Shown here piece after piece: positions 52,478-60,484 of a stretch of 64,000 nucleotides of DNA (positions are counted from its first letter, which is position 1; every line of letters begins with the position of its first letter). The notes beneath the pieces are model-generated. The model ran no database searches and was not told the DNA's origin. It saw nothing but the letters and a program-made list of their open reading frames with translations. Origin of the DNA: CAVSRC01 sp963762605 (GTDB lineage Bacteria; Pseudomonadota; Alphaproteobacteria; Rhizobiales; Kaistiaceae); contig CAVXLJ010000030.1 in assembly GCA_963762605.1 (NCBI GenBank), forward strand, positions 1 to 64,000, read 5' to 3'. Made by a program: the position numbers and the translations under genes.

Positions 52478-54532
52478 TCAGCGCAAGGCCGCGGCGATGT
52501 TGCCGCCGTCGACCGTCGTGATGCCGCCCGTTGTGCGCTCCGCCAGCGCCTGATGCAGAAAGGCCTGCGCGACGTCGCTGGCGCGGACCTCCAGATGCAG
52601 GAGATTGCCGGCCATGTAGTCTTCGGCCGTGACGCCGCGGCTCTGCGAGCGCTTGGCGATCATGCTGTCGCTGAGCAGCCCCGAGCGGATTCGATCGGCA
52701 TTGACCGCGCCGACGCGGATGTTGTCGGCGCCGTGTTCGAGCGCGTATTGGCGCGAAAGCAACAGGGTTGCCGCCTTGGGCAGGCCGTAGGCACCGAAAT
52801 TCGCGCCCGGATTGACCGCCTGCTTGCTTACGTTGAACAGCAGCACGCCGCCGGTGCGCTGTTGCCGCATGATTCTGACGGCATGGCGTGCGACGGTCTG
52901 ATGAGCGAAGAAATTGAGCTCGAAGCTCTTTCGCAGGATCGCGTCGTCGAGCGTCGCGATCGCCCCTTGCCAGGCGGCGCCCGCATTCGAGATGACGATG
53001 TCGACCCCGCCGAAGGCGGCGATGACGCTGTCAAACATGTCGGCAACCGACGATGGATCGCTGACGTCGCAGTGGAGGCCGATGGCATCGTTGCCGATCC
53101 GCGCGACGGCTGCCTCGGTTGCCGCGTCGTCGAGGTCGGCCAGGGCGACATGCGCGCCGGCGCGGGCGAATTCGGCGGCGGTTGCCGCGCCGATGGCGCC
53201 GCCGCCGCCGGTGATGAGGACCACCTGCCCGGTCAACGGCAACGTCTTCGCGTTTGCGAGCTTGGCCTGCTCGAGCGGCCAATACTCAAGCTCGAACAGG
53301 TCGCTGCGGCTGACGGGCTCGAAGATGCCGACCTTCTGCGCGTCGCGCACCGTCTCGATCCACATTTCACCGAGATCGGCGGCGATGCGCGCATCCTTCA
53401 CGGTACGGCCGTGCCCGAAGAGGCCGACCCCTGTCACCAGCGTCAAGCGCGGCATTGGATCGAGCATGGTCCGGGGGCTTGTGCAGTTCACCGCATTGGC
53501 TTCGAAATAGGCCTCGTAGCTCGAGACAAACACCGTGACATGGGCATCGATGACGTCGCGATAGCCAGCAAGATCGTCACTGCGGGGCGCCGGAAGAGCC
53601 ATTGGACCGGTCTTGATACGGATCGAAAGATCCGGCGTGGAGACGCCCGCCAGGACCAGTTGCGGAAGATCGGCGCGGTTAACGAAATCGAGGATGCCAG
53701 GATCGACGCGGAATTCGCTGATCATCCTGTTGAAGCGGCCTTCGCCGCAGTCCTGCGCGACAGCGCCGCGCAGCATCGGCGCGATGTCGATGGCGCTCGC
53801 CAGATGCTCGGGCAACGCCGCCTTGGCGACGGGAGCAACGGGAAGGCTGCGGATGTAGTCCTCGGCCAGCGAAACGAAATGGATGAGGCGGTCGTAGGAT
53901 TGCCGCGCGGTCTCACCAAAGGTGACGATGCCGTGCTTGTCGAGGATCAGCCCCTCGACGTCGGGGTCTTGGTCAAAAATCTCCGCTGCCTGTTTGGCTA
54001 GGTCGAAACCGGGCCTCACATAGTCGACGAAGCCGAGCCTGGTGCCGAATACCTCATCGCAGATCTCGCGGCTGTTCGCCTGGTCGACGAGGGACAATAC
54101 GGCCGTCGAATGCGTATGATCGACGAACTTGTGGGGCAGGAACGCATGCAGAAGCGTTTCGACCGATGGATTGGGCGCGCCCGGATCGATCAAATTGGAT
54201 CGCAGCAGGGCGACTATGCCCTCGTCGGATAAACTGCCGCGACGACGTGCCTTGAGCAGCGGCACACGTTTGACGGCCGGCAGGCCGGCGGGCTCGATGG
54301 TTGCCATGTCCCACCCGCTGCCTTTGACGCACAGGACCTCCCATTGGTCCCCAAACAAGTCCGCCACGCTGGTCTTGACCGAGGTGTTGCCGCCGCCGTG
54401 CAGCACAAGGCGCGGCTCGCCGCCCAACAGCCGCGTCGTATAGGTGCGCAGAACCAGATCTTCGCTCAGGCCGTCTTTGGCGCAGCGCCGCACCATTTCG
54501 GCGGCATCCTGGTCATTCCAAAGGTTTCTCAT
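52478..54532 (-). CDS. Bifunctional class II aldolase / short-chain dehydrogenase (RhaD-like)
   Basis: 684 aa from the ATG at 54532, preceded by CGGAGT. The N-terminal aldolase_II domain (about 1-390) has 'LVLHGGGNTSVK', 'VLCVKGSGWDM' and zinc ligands in 'FVDHTHSTAVLSL'. The C-terminal SDR (about 420-684) has 'LITGGGGAIG', 'SNAG', Ser in 'NVSKQ' and 'YGLPK'. The architecture is that of bifunctional rhamnulose-1-phosphate aldolase/lactaldehyde dehydrogenase: the first domain releases dihydroxyacetone phosphate and an aldehyde, which the second oxidises or reduces. First gene of the operon with importer and FGGY kinase. The sugar is uncertain because no isomerase is present. Confidence 0.92.
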   Translation of the reverse strand: MRNLWNDQDAAEMVRRCAKDGLSEDLVLRTYTTRLLGGEPRLVLHGGGNTSVKTSVADLFGDQWEVLCVKGSGWDMATIEPAGLPAVKRVPLLKARRRGSLSDEGIVALLRSNLIDPGAPNPSVETLLHAFLPHKFVDHTHSTAVLSLVDQANSREICDEVFGTRLGFVDYVRPGFDLAKQAAEIFDQDPDVEGLILDKHGIVTFGETARQSYDRLIHFVSLAEDYIRSLPVAPVAKAALPEHLASAIDIAPMLRGAVAQDCGEGRFNRMISEFRVDPGILDFVNRADLPQLVLAGVSTPDLSIRIKTGPMALPAPRSDDLAGYRDVIDAHVTVFVSSYEAYFEANAVNCTSPRTMLDPMPRLTLVTGVGLFGHGRTVKDARIAADLGEMWIETVRDAQKVGIFEPVSRSDLFELEYWPLEQAKLANAKTLPLTGQVVLITGGGGAIGAATAAEFARAGAHVALADLDDAATEAAVARIGNDAIGLHCDVSDPSSVADMFDSVIAAFGGVDIVISNAGAAWQGAIATLDDAILRKSFELNFFAHQTVARHAVRIMRQQRTGGVLLFNVSKQAVNPGANFGAYGLPKAATLLLSRQYALEHGADNIRVGAVNADRIRSGLLSDSMIAKRSQSRGVTAEDYMAGNLLHLEVRASDVAQAFLHQALAERTTGGITTVDGGNIAAALR

Positions 54533-54898
54533 ACTCCGACTTCCGAAGCGCAAGACGAATGCGGTGGTTGGGGCGAGCCAGTCACTCTGGTCCGCTTCGA
54601 CGTTTGCGCTCGGTGTCCCCCTCCCTTTCCTCAGACCCTGCGATAGACGCCTCACAGCGTATCGGGGTCCTGATTTCCCTCTTCAGCCTCACCCGGTCTC
54701 GTTCATTTTTCACATCTAGACGACCAATTTTATCACATGTCAACAGAATTTGCCGAAATAAGAAGCAGGGAGCCGCGCAATTTCGCCTTCGGTCGGACAT
54801 TTGTGAGGATTCTTGTGAAAAATTATCGACACGGGCCGGCCGTCGTGTTAGCCATGCCCTAACTCACTGACACCCCGGTTGACCAAACGAGCGAAGAC
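54533..54898. promoter_or_regulatory. Divergent control region with TCACA/TGTGA operator array for the DeoR regulator
   Basis: 366 bp, no gene. Two TCACA copies (54710-54714, 54733-54737) face two TGTGA copies (54802-54806, 54814-54818). The outer pair extends to a perfect 10-bp inverted repeat, ATTTTTCACA (54705-54714) and TGTGAAAAAT (54814-54823), 99 bp apart. This fits looping or paired binding by a DeoR-family tetramer controlling both divergent operons. Confidence 0.6.
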
Positions 54899-55696
54899 AT
54901 GGCCGGAACACGGCAGGAGCAGATCCTGGAATGGCTGGAGCGCGTGGGCGTCGGCTCCTATCAGGAACTCGCCGGTCTGCTTGATGTTTCCACGATGACG
55001 GTGCGGCGGGAGGTGGACGACCTGAACAACCGCGGTCTCGTGATCAAGACCCTTGGCGGGGTACAGCGCGCCAACGCGCCCAGCTATCTCATGGAAACGG
55101 CGATCCACGGCCGCATGGCCAAACAACGGCTTGAGAAACAGGCCATTGCCAAGGCTGCCGTCGCACTGATCCGCGATCGGCAGACCCTTTTCATCGACGG
55201 CAGCACCACCTGCTTGGAACTCGCCAGACTGGTTGCGCGCCGGATGCGCGGCTTGACCATCATTACCAATTCGGCACTCACCAGCATGGAGATCGGCCGC
55301 AACCGCAACAACACCGTCATCGGTACGGGCGGCGAGTTCGATCCCGACAGCTGCTGCTATGTCGGCACGAACGCGGAGGATGCTGCGGAACGATTCTACG
55401 TTGATATCGCCTTCATCTCGACGATGGGCTTTCTGCCCTCCGAAGGTACTTTCGAATCGACGGTCGCCAATTTCCGCGTCAAGCAGATCCTCACCCGGCA
55501 CAGCAAGCGAGTTGTTCTCCTGATCGATCATTCAAAATTCGGACAGCGGGCGCTTGCTCGCGTCCTCGATGCCAATGAAATCGATTGTGTGGTGACCGAC
55601 GACGCAACGACGAAAGACTGCCTGTCTCAGCTGGACGACAGCGGCACCGAATACCTCGTCGCGCCGATCGAGGGCGGCAATACCAATGTCGCTTGA
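54899..55696 (+). CDS. DeoR-family transcriptional regulator
   Basis: 265 aa. The N-terminal DeoR helix-turn-helix is typical: 'TRQEQILEWLERVGVGSYQELAGLLDVSTMTVRREVDDLNNRGLVIKTLGGVQR'. The sensor domain has 'IRDRQTLFIDGSTTCLELARLV', 'TIITNSALTSMEIG', 'IGTGGEFDPDSCCYVG' and 'KFGQRALARVLDANEIDCVVTDD', which binds sugar phosphates in this family. It is divergent from the aldolase/importer operon and probably represses it through the TCACA/TGTGA sites. Stop overlaps the aldolase-like gene. Confidence 0.94.
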   Translation: MAGTRQEQILEWLERVGVGSYQELAGLLDVSTMTVRREVDDLNNRGLVIKTLGGVQRANAPSYLMETAIHGRMAKQRLEKQAIAKAAVALIRDRQTLFIDGSTTCLELARLVARRMRGLTIITNSALTSMEIGRNRNNTVIGTGGEFDPDSCCYVGTNAEDAAERFYVDIAFISTMGFLPSEGTFESTVANFRVKQILTRHSKRVVLLIDHSKFGQRALARVLDANEIDCVVTDDATTKDCLSQLDDSGTEYLVAPIEGGNTNVA

Positions 55697-56570
55697 GCCG
55701 GTTTCGGAAATGATGCGCCATGCCCGATCGCATCACTATGCGGTCGGCTATTTCGAGAGTTGGAGCATCGATTCCCTCTGTGGCGTCATCGATGCCGCCG
55801 AGCAAACCAGATCGCCGGTCATCATCGGATTCAACGGCGAGTTCCTCAGTCACGCCGGTCGCTTCGAGACCGAGCGACTGGCGCTCTATGGCGCGCTCGG
55901 AAGAGCGGCTGCCGCGTCGGCAAGCGTTCCGTGCGGCTTGGTCTTCAATGAATGCGCGCGGGATGAGTGGACGCGAGACGCCATTAAACTGGGATTCAAT
56001 CTGGTGATGCCAGCCGACCCGGACGCGGCGCCGGGGGATTATGCGGAGCGGGTTTCGGATATTACCCGGTTTGCCCACGCCAATTCGGTCGACGTCGAGG
56101 CGGAGGTCGGCAGGCTGCCTTCGGGTCTTCCGGGCGCAAACCCTGCCGGCAGCAAGACCAGCGCTGAAGGCGCGCGGGTCTTCGTCGCCGAGACCGGGAT
56201 CGATTTGCTGGCGGTAAGCGTTGGCAACGTGCACGTCGCGCTTGACGGAACCCATCACCTCGACCTTGCGCGGCTTGCCGAGGTCCACGCCGCAGTCGAT
56301 GTGCCGCTTGTCCTGCATGGCGGCACCGGGATTGCGCCGGACCATCTCGTGAAGGCGATTTCGCTTGGCGTCACCAAGGTGAACTACGGCACCGGCATTA
56401 AGCAGCGCTACCTCGAGGCAGTGCGCCGCGCCGTCAACAGCAATGACCCCAACCCGCATGCTCTGATCGGGCTCGGCGGTCCGCAGGACGCGCAGGTCGT
56501 CGGCCGCAGGGCGGTACGCGAGGCGGTGCTCGAACGGCTGCCAGTGCTCAACTCGGTAGGAATGGCTTGA
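55686..56570 (+). CDS. Class II fructose-bisphosphate aldolase-like protein with altered catalytic Asp-His
   Basis: 294 aa. The FbaA/GatY-type barrel is clear: 'YAVGYFESWSIDSLCGVIDAAEQTRSPVIIG', zinc-site Glu/His region 'VEAEVGRL', His in 'SVGNVHVAL', 'LVLHGGTGIAPDH' and 'GVTKVNYGTGIKQRYLEAVR'. But the usual 'LHLDHG' motif reads 'LVFNEC' (N88, E89), so the catalytic Asp becomes Asn and the first zinc His becomes Glu. It may catalyse a different reaction or bind a ligand only. Gene overlaps the DeoR regulator by 11 nt. Confidence 0.85.
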   Translation: MSLEPVSEMMRHARSHHYAVGYFESWSIDSLCGVIDAAEQTRSPVIIGFNGEFLSHAGRFETERLALYGALGRAAAASASVPCGLVFNECARDEWTRDAIKLGFNLVMPADPDAAPGDYAERVSDITRFAHANSVDVEAEVGRLPSGLPGANPAGSKTSAEGARVFVAETGIDLLAVSVGNVHVALDGTHHLDLARLAEVHAAVDVPLVLHGGTGIAPDHLVKAISLGVTKVNYGTGIKQRYLEAVRRAVNSNDPNPHALIGLGGPQDAQVVGRRAVREAVLERLPVLNSVGMA

Positions 56571-56675
56571 CCATGTCGCGGATCGGACTCGCCGAAGGCA
56601 CTGCCGATAGCAGGTCAACGACCGCGAAGCGGGGCCCGTTGTTCTCGTTCATGCGGTCGAGGTGAGGGAACTGTA

Positions 56676-56921
56676 ATGCAAGTGAAGATGAAGATGCCTG
56701 ACTTGTCGACGACGGAGGGCACCGAGATCGCCATTCTCAAATGGATCGCCGGCGTAGGTGATCCGGTGGAGCGCGGACAGATCATTCTCGAGGTGGAAAC
56801 CGACAAGGCGGTGCAGGAGATCGAGGCCATCGCCAACGGGGCTCTCGCTGCACAGCTGGTTGGCCCCGGAGACAAGGTCCCCGTGGGAGAATTTATCGCA
56901 ATCATCGAGGTAACGAAATGA
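56676..56921 (+). CDS. Free-standing lipoyl/biotinyl domain protein
   Basis: 81 aa. A complete lipoyl domain and nothing else: 'VKMKMPDLSTTEGTEIAILKWIAGVGDPVERGQIILEVETDKAVQEIEAIANG', with the modified Lys K44 in 'ETDKAV'. Such domains normally form the N terminus of an E2 acyltransferase. Here it precedes, with a 4-nt overlap, E1 alpha and E1 beta genes, and no catalytic E2 follows. It would carry the acyl group produced by the E1. Confidence 0.93.
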   Translation: MQVKMKMPDLSTTEGTEIAILKWIAGVGDPVERGQIILEVETDKAVQEIEAIANGALAAQLVGPGDKVPVGEFIAIIEVTK

Positions 56922-57898
56922 CCGGCGGAAACCAGGCTGATTTCCTACTCGGGCTTCTCGAAAGGATGATCGAGATCCGCGAGTTCGAGGAGGGAATCAA
57001 ATTCCTTTTCCTCGAAGGCGCCATGCCGGGCACCATCCATCAGTGTCAGGGCCAGGAGGCGACCGCGGTTGGCGTCTGCTCGGCACTGGCGCCAGACGAT
57101 TTCATTACCTCGACTTTTCGCGGTCATGGCCATGCGCTCGCCAAGGGCCTGTCCATGCAGGAAATGCTTGACGAACTGTTCGGCGCCAAGAGCGGTTGCT
57201 GCGCGGGCAAAGGCGGCTCGATGCACATGGGCAACATGGACAAGGGCATGGTGCCGGGCATCGCCATTGTCGCGGGCGGCATTCCGCTCGCCGCCGGGGT
57301 GGCGCTTTCGTTCAAGCTGCAGAGCAAGCCGCAGGTTGTTGCCTGCTTCTTCGGCGACGGCGCTGTGGCCGAGGGCGCGTTCCACGAAGGCGTCAATATG
57401 GCGGCGATATGGAATTTGCCGGTCATCTTCGTTTGCGAAAACAATCTCTATGGCGCATCGACGCGCGTCGATCTGGTGATGAAGAACACCAGGATAGCCG
57501 ATCGTGCGGCGGCCTACGGTTTCGAAGGCGAAACGGTCGACGGCAATGATGTGCTTGCCGTCCATGAGGCGACGAAGCGCGCGGCGGCGCAATGCCGAAG
57601 CGGCAAAGGCCCCTACCTTCTGGAGCTGCTCACCTATCGACGGACGGGTCATTCGCGGCGTGATCCTGCTCACTATCAGCCGAAGGACGAAAAGCAGGAG
57701 TGGTTCGCGCGCGATCCCATCAACCGCTTCGCCGAGCAATTGCAGCGTGAGGGTTTGATCGATCCGGATGGCGTCAAGCGCATTCGCACCGCGGTGACCG
57801 AGCGTTTCGAGGCGGCTGTCGAAGTCGCCAAACATGCCGTCCAGCCGACGTTGGACGACCTCGAGACCGACGTCTTTGCAGAAAAGGAAGTGGCATGA
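56918..57898 (+). CDS. Thiamine-dependent 2-oxo acid dehydrogenase E1 alpha subunit (acetoin/pyruvate type)
   Basis: 326 aa. 'FLEGAMPGTIHQCQGQEATAVGVCSAL', 'FRGHGHALAKGL', 'GKGGSMHMGNMDKGMV' and the thiamine motif 'FFGDGAVAEGAFHEGVNMAAIWNLPVIFVCENN'. 'TYRRTGHSRRDPAHYQP' is the phosphorylation-loop region. Closest to AcoA/PdhA-type subunits. Coupled by 4-nt overlaps to the lipoyl gene and to E1 beta. Confidence 0.94.
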   Translation: MTGGNQADFLLGLLERMIEIREFEEGIKFLFLEGAMPGTIHQCQGQEATAVGVCSALAPDDFITSTFRGHGHALAKGLSMQEMLDELFGAKSGCCAGKGGSMHMGNMDKGMVPGIAIVAGGIPLAAGVALSFKLQSKPQVVACFFGDGAVAEGAFHEGVNMAAIWNLPVIFVCENNLYGASTRVDLVMKNTRIADRAAAYGFEGETVDGNDVLAVHEATKRAAAQCRSGKGPYLLELLTYRRTGHSRRDPAHYQPKDEKQEWFARDPINRFAEQLQREGLIDPDGVKRIRTAVTERFEAAVEVAKHAVQPTLDDLETDVFAEKEVA

Positions 57899-58899
57899 AA
57901 CGGCAGGGCATAGCGGAAGCGCTGCGCGACGGCATCACCGAGGAGATGCAGCGCGACGAGCGGGTCTTCTGCATCGGCGAGGACATTGGCATCCCAGGCG
58001 GCTGGGGTGGCGCCTTCACGGTGACGATCGGGCTGGAGAAGAAGTTTCCCGGTCGCGTCATCAATACACCAATCGCTGAACTGGGATTTTTCGGTGTCGC
58101 GGTCGGCGCTGCCATCATGGGCGCCCGTCCAATCGCCGACGTGCAGTACAGCGACTTCCTGTTTCTGGCCAGCGACCAGATCATCAACAACGCTGCCAAA
58201 CTCCGCTACATGTCCGGTGGGCAGGTGTCGGTGCCGATGGTGATGCGGGCTCCGGTCGGTGCGTCGGGGCGTGGTTCGCAGCATGCGCAGAACATGGAGC
58301 GCTACTTCACCGGCGTACCGGGCCTGAAGGTCGTGGCGCCGTCAAATGCCTATGATGCCAAAGGCCTTTTGAAGGCTGCGGTCCGCGACGACAATCCGGT
58401 TCTGATGTTCGAGCACAAGCTCCTCTACGGCTCGAAGGGTGCCAGGGCGGAACCTGGCGCGGTTGATGCCACCAGTGACATTCCTGATGACGACTTCACA
58501 GTGCCGCTCGACAAGGCGGCTATCCTGCGCGAGGGCCAGGACGTGACCATCATTGCCTGGCTGCTGATGGCGCATTTTTCCATGCAGGCAGCCACCGAAC
58601 TCGCGAAGGAAGGCATCGGTGCCGAAGTGATCGATGCACGCAGCTTGTCTCCGCTCGATTGGACGACACTGGTCGCGTCGGGGAAGAAGACCGGGAAGGT
58701 GGTGATCGTGGAGGAAGGCCCGAAGACAGGCGGCGTCGGGGCAGAGATTGCGGCCGGACTGAGTGAAAGGGTGCCCGGTGTGAAGATCGCGCGGGTGGCC
58801 TCGCCGGACATACCGGTGCCGTTCACACCTGTTCTCGAAAACGCTTATCGGCCGGACGTGGAGCGAATAGCGGCCGCGGCGCGGCGGGCCGTAGTCTGA
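57895..58899 (+). CDS. Thiamine-dependent 2-oxo acid dehydrogenase E1 beta subunit
   Basis: 334 aa. 'GEDIGIPGGWGGAFTVTIGLEKKF', 'NTPIAELGFFGVAVGAAIMGARPIADVQYSDFLFLASDQIINNAAKLRYMSGG' and 'VIVEEGPKTGGVGAEIAAGL' are typical of AcoB/PdhB/BkdB. With the E1 alpha it would decarboxylate a 2-oxo acid and transfer the acyl group to the free lipoyl domain. The operon ends here; E2 and E3 are missing. Confidence 0.94.
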   Translation: MKRQGIAEALRDGITEEMQRDERVFCIGEDIGIPGGWGGAFTVTIGLEKKFPGRVINTPIAELGFFGVAVGAAIMGARPIADVQYSDFLFLASDQIINNAAKLRYMSGGQVSVPMVMRAPVGASGRGSQHAQNMERYFTGVPGLKVVAPSNAYDAKGLLKAAVRDDNPVLMFEHKLLYGSKGARAEPGAVDATSDIPDDDFTVPLDKAAILREGQDVTIIAWLLMAHFSMQAATELAKEGIGAEVIDARSLSPLDWTTLVASGKKTGKVVIVEEGPKTGGVGAEIAAGLSERVPGVKIARVASPDIPVPFTPVLENAYRPDVERIAAAARRAVV

Positions 58900-58977
58900 G
58901 CGGATCATGATCGACGCGATCCATTAAAAGGTGCACGCCACCGCGGCGAGGCTCCCTCAGGAGGTGGTGTTCCCCGT

Positions 58978-59095
58978 GATATCCGGCGGCGCACCCGCAA
59001 GCAGCATTCAGCCGAAGAGAAGATTCGCATCGTGCTGGCGGGGCTTCATGGCGAAGAATCGATCGCCGCGCTGCGTAGATCGCTCACCGACGCTG
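58978..59095 (+). pseudogene. Fragment of an IS3-family transposase OrfA
   Basis: One frame reads 'RRRTRKQHSAEEKIRIVLAG' followed by 'LHGEESIAALRR', matching the N-terminal helix-turn-helix part of IS3-family OrfA. It then loses similarity and reaches a stop near 59150. No start, OrfB or terminal repeats are seen. The surrounding non-coding stretch 58900-59525 (626 bp) shows nothing else I can name, so it looks like the scar of an old insertion between two catabolic clusters. Confidence 0.75.
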
Positions 59096-59525
59096 TCGAA
59101 CCGGCGTTCAGTTGTGTGCGGACATCATGCGCAGCGAGGTGGGCTCTGTAGATCGGGCATGATTGCCTCAAATGTCGCAGGCCGGTTGAGTGGAAGCGGT
59201 CAAGCCTGGGAGCGTCCGTGAGGGAGCGCTCGACGGGTGGTGCGTTCGAACGGGATCGGAAGATCACCGTCTAACGGTCGGGTATCCTTCCTGATCGAAG
59301 CCGGGGGGGCGACTGGGTGAGGCGATAGCCCGCTCGGCTCACGGGGCCACAGCTTCGCCACCAGACCAAAAAGGATCGATTACAAATCCCAAGGCCATTA
59401 GACCGAGGGCAATGCGGCGCGACGCGAATATTGCTTTTGCTGCGCCCGACCTCCGCCAAATAATCTCGCGGCCCGATGGCCACTTGCGACGTGATCCCTC
59501 AATTGCCTGCAAGTCCTGCAAGCGG

Positions 59526-60164
59526 TCAGGGCGCAAGATCAAACGCCGCAGTACTCGAAGCCAGCAACTCGGTCATTTCCTCTACTGTGCGCAGACGCGT
59601 GCCATCCGTAAACAGCCAACTACCCCCAACACAGATGACATTGGGCAAAAGGGCATAGGCGCGTAGCACGCTGGGGGTGACCGGCCCTGACGGCATGAAC
59701 TGCGTCTTCGGAAAGACATTGGCGTAGTCGGAGAGGATGGCAGGCGCGGTGGTGGGCTCGGCCGGGTAGAATTTTAGCACCGTGTAGCCGAGGCGGTTTG
59801 CGTTCATCACCTCGGAAGCGGTCACGGCGCCTGGGATCAGCGGCACCGGCCCCTTCCGCGCGTACTCGGAAAGCGCCACGTCAAACCCCGGGCTGACGGC
59901 CAAATCCACGCCAATGGAGACGGCTGCATCGTAGAGCGTTGCATCAAGCACGGTGCCGGCCGCGAGCGCGATATGTGGATGGCGCGTCCGCGTTGCCGCC
60001 AGCACCTTCATCGCCGCCTGCGATCGCAGCGCGATCTCGATCAGGCCGGCGCCCGCCTCGACAAGACGGTCGACAGTCTCGCGGCCGCGTTCTTCCGTCT
60101 CGACGGTCACCACGGGAATGACGCGTGCGGCGCGGAGCCGCGCTTTCATTTCTGGATAGTCCAT
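59526..60164 (-). CDS. KDPG/KDPGal aldolase-family protein (2-keto-3-deoxy-6-phospho sugar acid aldolase)
   Basis: 212 aa. Class I aldolase barrel with Schiff-base Lys K131 in 'VLKFYPAE', E43 and R47 in 'GLIEIALRS', 'AAGTVLDATLYDAAVSIGVDLAVSPGFD', and 'PGAVTASEVM'. It splits a 2-keto-3-deoxy-6-phosphogluconate or galactonate into pyruvate and glyceraldehyde 3-phosphate. With the galactonate-dehydratase-like gene at 63211 this fits a DeLey-Doudoroff-type route; the required 2-keto-3-deoxy sugar acid kinase is not in the window. ATG overlaps the stop of the epimerase fragment. Confidence 0.92.
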   Translation of the reverse strand: MDYPEMKARLRAARVIPVVTVETEERGRETVDRLVEAGAGLIEIALRSQAAMKVLAATRTRHPHIALAAGTVLDATLYDAAVSIGVDLAVSPGFDVALSEYARKGPVPLIPGAVTASEVMNANRLGYTVLKFYPAEPTTAPAILSDYANVFPKTQFMPSGPVTPSVLRAYALLPNVICVGGSWLFTDGTRLRTVEEMTELLASSTAAFDLAP

Positions 60165-60484
60165 CAGATCTTCCCCTGCTGTCGGTTAGAGGCGCAGTCT
60201 TCCGGTGAGTGCCCAGGCGATGTGTAGCGCGGGACCGTCGCCAAGTCCGCGTCGGCGGGCCAGTAGCCGATGCTATTGATGATCAGATCGTCGCGCCGAT
60301 TGCATCCGGAGCGCGCCACATCGAACGCCACGCTGTCCGTGCGATCGGCCGTGAGGACGGCAGGCACATTGCGGCGCAGATGAAGATCATGCGCGACGAC
60401 CTTCGCTCCCTCCTTCGACAAGCGTCGCCTCAAGCTTGCGCCCATGAAGCCCGCTCCACCAGTCGCGGGCACAGTGTTGTTCAC
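60164..60484 (-). pseudogene. Truncated NAD-dependent sugar epimerase/dehydratase fragment
   Basis: 106 aa. The N terminus has an extended-SDR nucleotide motif 'TGGAGFMGASLRRRL' and 'VVAHDLHLRR', but the frame stops where roughly 200 further residues would be expected. The tail ('NSIGYWPADADLATVPRYTS') is not recognisable, and no catalytic YxxxK is present. It overlaps the MBL gene stop and the aldolase start, so it is still a translated link of the operon, probably a deletion remnant. Confidence 0.65.
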
